Positions 14,134 to 14,641 of a DNA stretch of 14,641 nt are shown here, in pieces. Each line of letters starts with the position of its first letter. The first letter of the stretch is position 1. Both the position numbers and the translations under genes were made by a program. Source of the stretch: JBDRGD01 sp043818095 (GTDB lineage Bacteria; Chloroflexota; Dehalococcoidia; Dehalococcoidales; RBG-16-60-22); NCBI GenBank assembly GCA_043818095.1, contig JBDRGD010000038.1:1-14641 (forward strand), written 5' to 3'. The notes beneath the pieces were generated by a model. It did not search any database, was not told the DNA's origin, and saw only the letters and a list, made by a program, of their open reading frames with translations.

Positions 14134-14156
14134 GGGAATCGGCAAGAGCCTTTCCC
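14134..14156 (-). promoter_or_regulatory. weak stem-loop in the gap between the two archaellins
   Basis: GGGAA (14134-14138) pairs with TTCCC (14152-14156) and GGC (14141-14143) with GCC (14148-14150) around a 4-base loop, with a small internal mismatch. It lies in the 92-base gap after copy B. It lacks a T-run, is much weaker than the hairpins after copy A, and may be chance. Confidence 0.25.
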
Positions 14157-14184
14157 CTCTTCATTTCACCTGCGAGAAGCATCA

Positions 14185-14641
14185 CTAATGCAGGTTCATG
14201 ATGGTGTCGATATAGGCAGGCGTGGTGCGCTCGATCTCCAGCGTAGCACCGGCCGGAGTCAGCACGATTAGGCTGAATGTCTTGTTCACTGACAGGTCGG
14301 TGGTGAGGGCGTCAATGAGGTTGCCGCCACCGGTACCGTTGTCAGTGTTGCCGATGGTAATCTCGAACTTCTCGTTCTGCTCCAGCAGGTTGTCAACATC
14401 CGAGCCCCCCAGCTTGGTAATGGTCCAGTAGAGGTCATTCTTCTCTTGGTCCTGGTCAACATAGGAGATGACCACCTTGTTGGTGCTGTTGGTGTCAGCT
14501 AACCCATTGTTGCTGCTGGTATTTGCTGTCGGTGGCGTGAAGTCAACCGGCTCGCCACCGAGCACACTGGAGACAGTGAATTTTATCTGCCCGATGGTGC
14601 CGCTGTCTCCGACGGCCTCAGCTACGGCGATAACGCCGCCC
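14185..14641 (-). CDS. archaellin, copy B (5' end outside the window)
   Basis: This is the 3' part of a second archaellin gene: 151 residues up to a TAG stop, with the reading frame open through the window edge. The ATG at 14565 is internal, because the upstream sequence aligns in frame with residue 66 onward of copy A. The N-terminal signal and core helix lie outside the window. About 18 of 151 residues differ from copy A, mostly in the outer beta domain, and all four glycosylation sequons and the C-terminal TTPAYIDTIMNLH are kept. Being first of the pair, it may be the major filament protein or a variant with a different surface. Both copies are probably transcribed together. Confidence 0.88.
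   Translation of the reverse strand, partial: GGVIAVAEAVGDSGTIGQIKFTVSSVLGGEPVDFTPPTANTSSNNGLADTNSTNKVVISYVDQDQEKNDLYWTITKLGGSDVDNLLEQNEKFEITIGNTDNGTGGGNLIDALTTDLSVNKTFSLIVLTPAGATLEIERTTPAYIDTIMNLH

Larger units (their letters stand above)
13442..14641 (-). repeat. tandem archaellin gene duplication
   Basis: The segments 13442-13898 and 14185-14641 align without gaps at a constant offset of 743 bases. Within them, 13809-13898 and 14552-14641 differ at one base in 90 (13843 versus 14586), while the part coding for the C-terminal domain is more diverged. This suggests a fairly recent duplication, or gene conversion that keeps the N-terminal half alike. Confidence 0.9.

Noticed and set aside
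14488..14565. Internal ATG at 14565 as the start of the second archaellin
   Set aside because: The frame is open to the window edge and aligns with residues 66 onward of copy A, so this ATG is internal.
1..14641. CRISPR array, tRNA, rRNA, insertion sequence or attachment site
   Set aside because: No short regular repeat array, cloverleaf, rRNA-like sequence, transposase or flanking inverted repeats were seen on reading both strands.

Overview
The window looks like a bacterial chromosome segment, most likely from the Chloroflexota and possibly Dehalococcoidia-like. The GC content is moderately high by eye, genes are tightly packed with clear AGGAGG-type ribosome binding sites, and it mixes bacterial OmpR/histidine-kinase signalling genes with an archaeal-type motility operon. 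The phylum is an inference: archaellum-like loci are known in some Chloroflexota, while winged-helix OmpR regulators are rare in archaea. Every well supported gene lies on the minus strand, so transcription runs from right to left.

Right part (14641 down to about 6350): an archaellum (archaeal flagellum) cluster. In transcription order it holds two tandem archaellins (the first cut by the window edge), an ArlG-like and an ArlF-like membrane-anchored beta-domain protein, the polytopic platform ArlJ, a 64-aa coiled-coil protein, an ArlD/E-like switch-complex protein, the KaiC-like ATPase ArlH, the motor and secretion ATPase ArlI, and a 205-aa coiled-coil, proline-rich protein. Genes from arlG to arlI are separated by a few bases or overlap. 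Two strong stem-loops separate the archaellins from the machinery genes and may set archaellin mRNA in excess.

Middle part (6349 to 1547): a 182-bp leader-like gap, then four signalling genes in one tight run. These are a four-TM histidine kinase, a REC-REC protein, a REC-GAF-histidine kinase and an OmpR-type DNA-binding regulator, ended by a textbook intrinsic terminator. The first three have the parts of a multi-step relay and the last could be its transcriptional output. Their position behind the archaellum genes suggests, but does not prove, that they control motility or read its state.

Left part (1546 to 1): a single-gene unit for a degenerate receiver protein that has lost the acidic pair and the conserved lysine. 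Its upstream region carries a TTACGGG direct repeat with 11-bp spacing, the geometry used by PhoB/OmpR-family regulators. A bidirectional terminator follows. Then come a secreted beta-rich protein of unknown function and a translationally linked 70-aa protein. The first 39 bases may be the tail of a plus-strand gene.

No prepilin peptidase, chemotaxis proteins, CheF-type adaptor, tRNA, rRNA, transposon or CRISPR is visible here.
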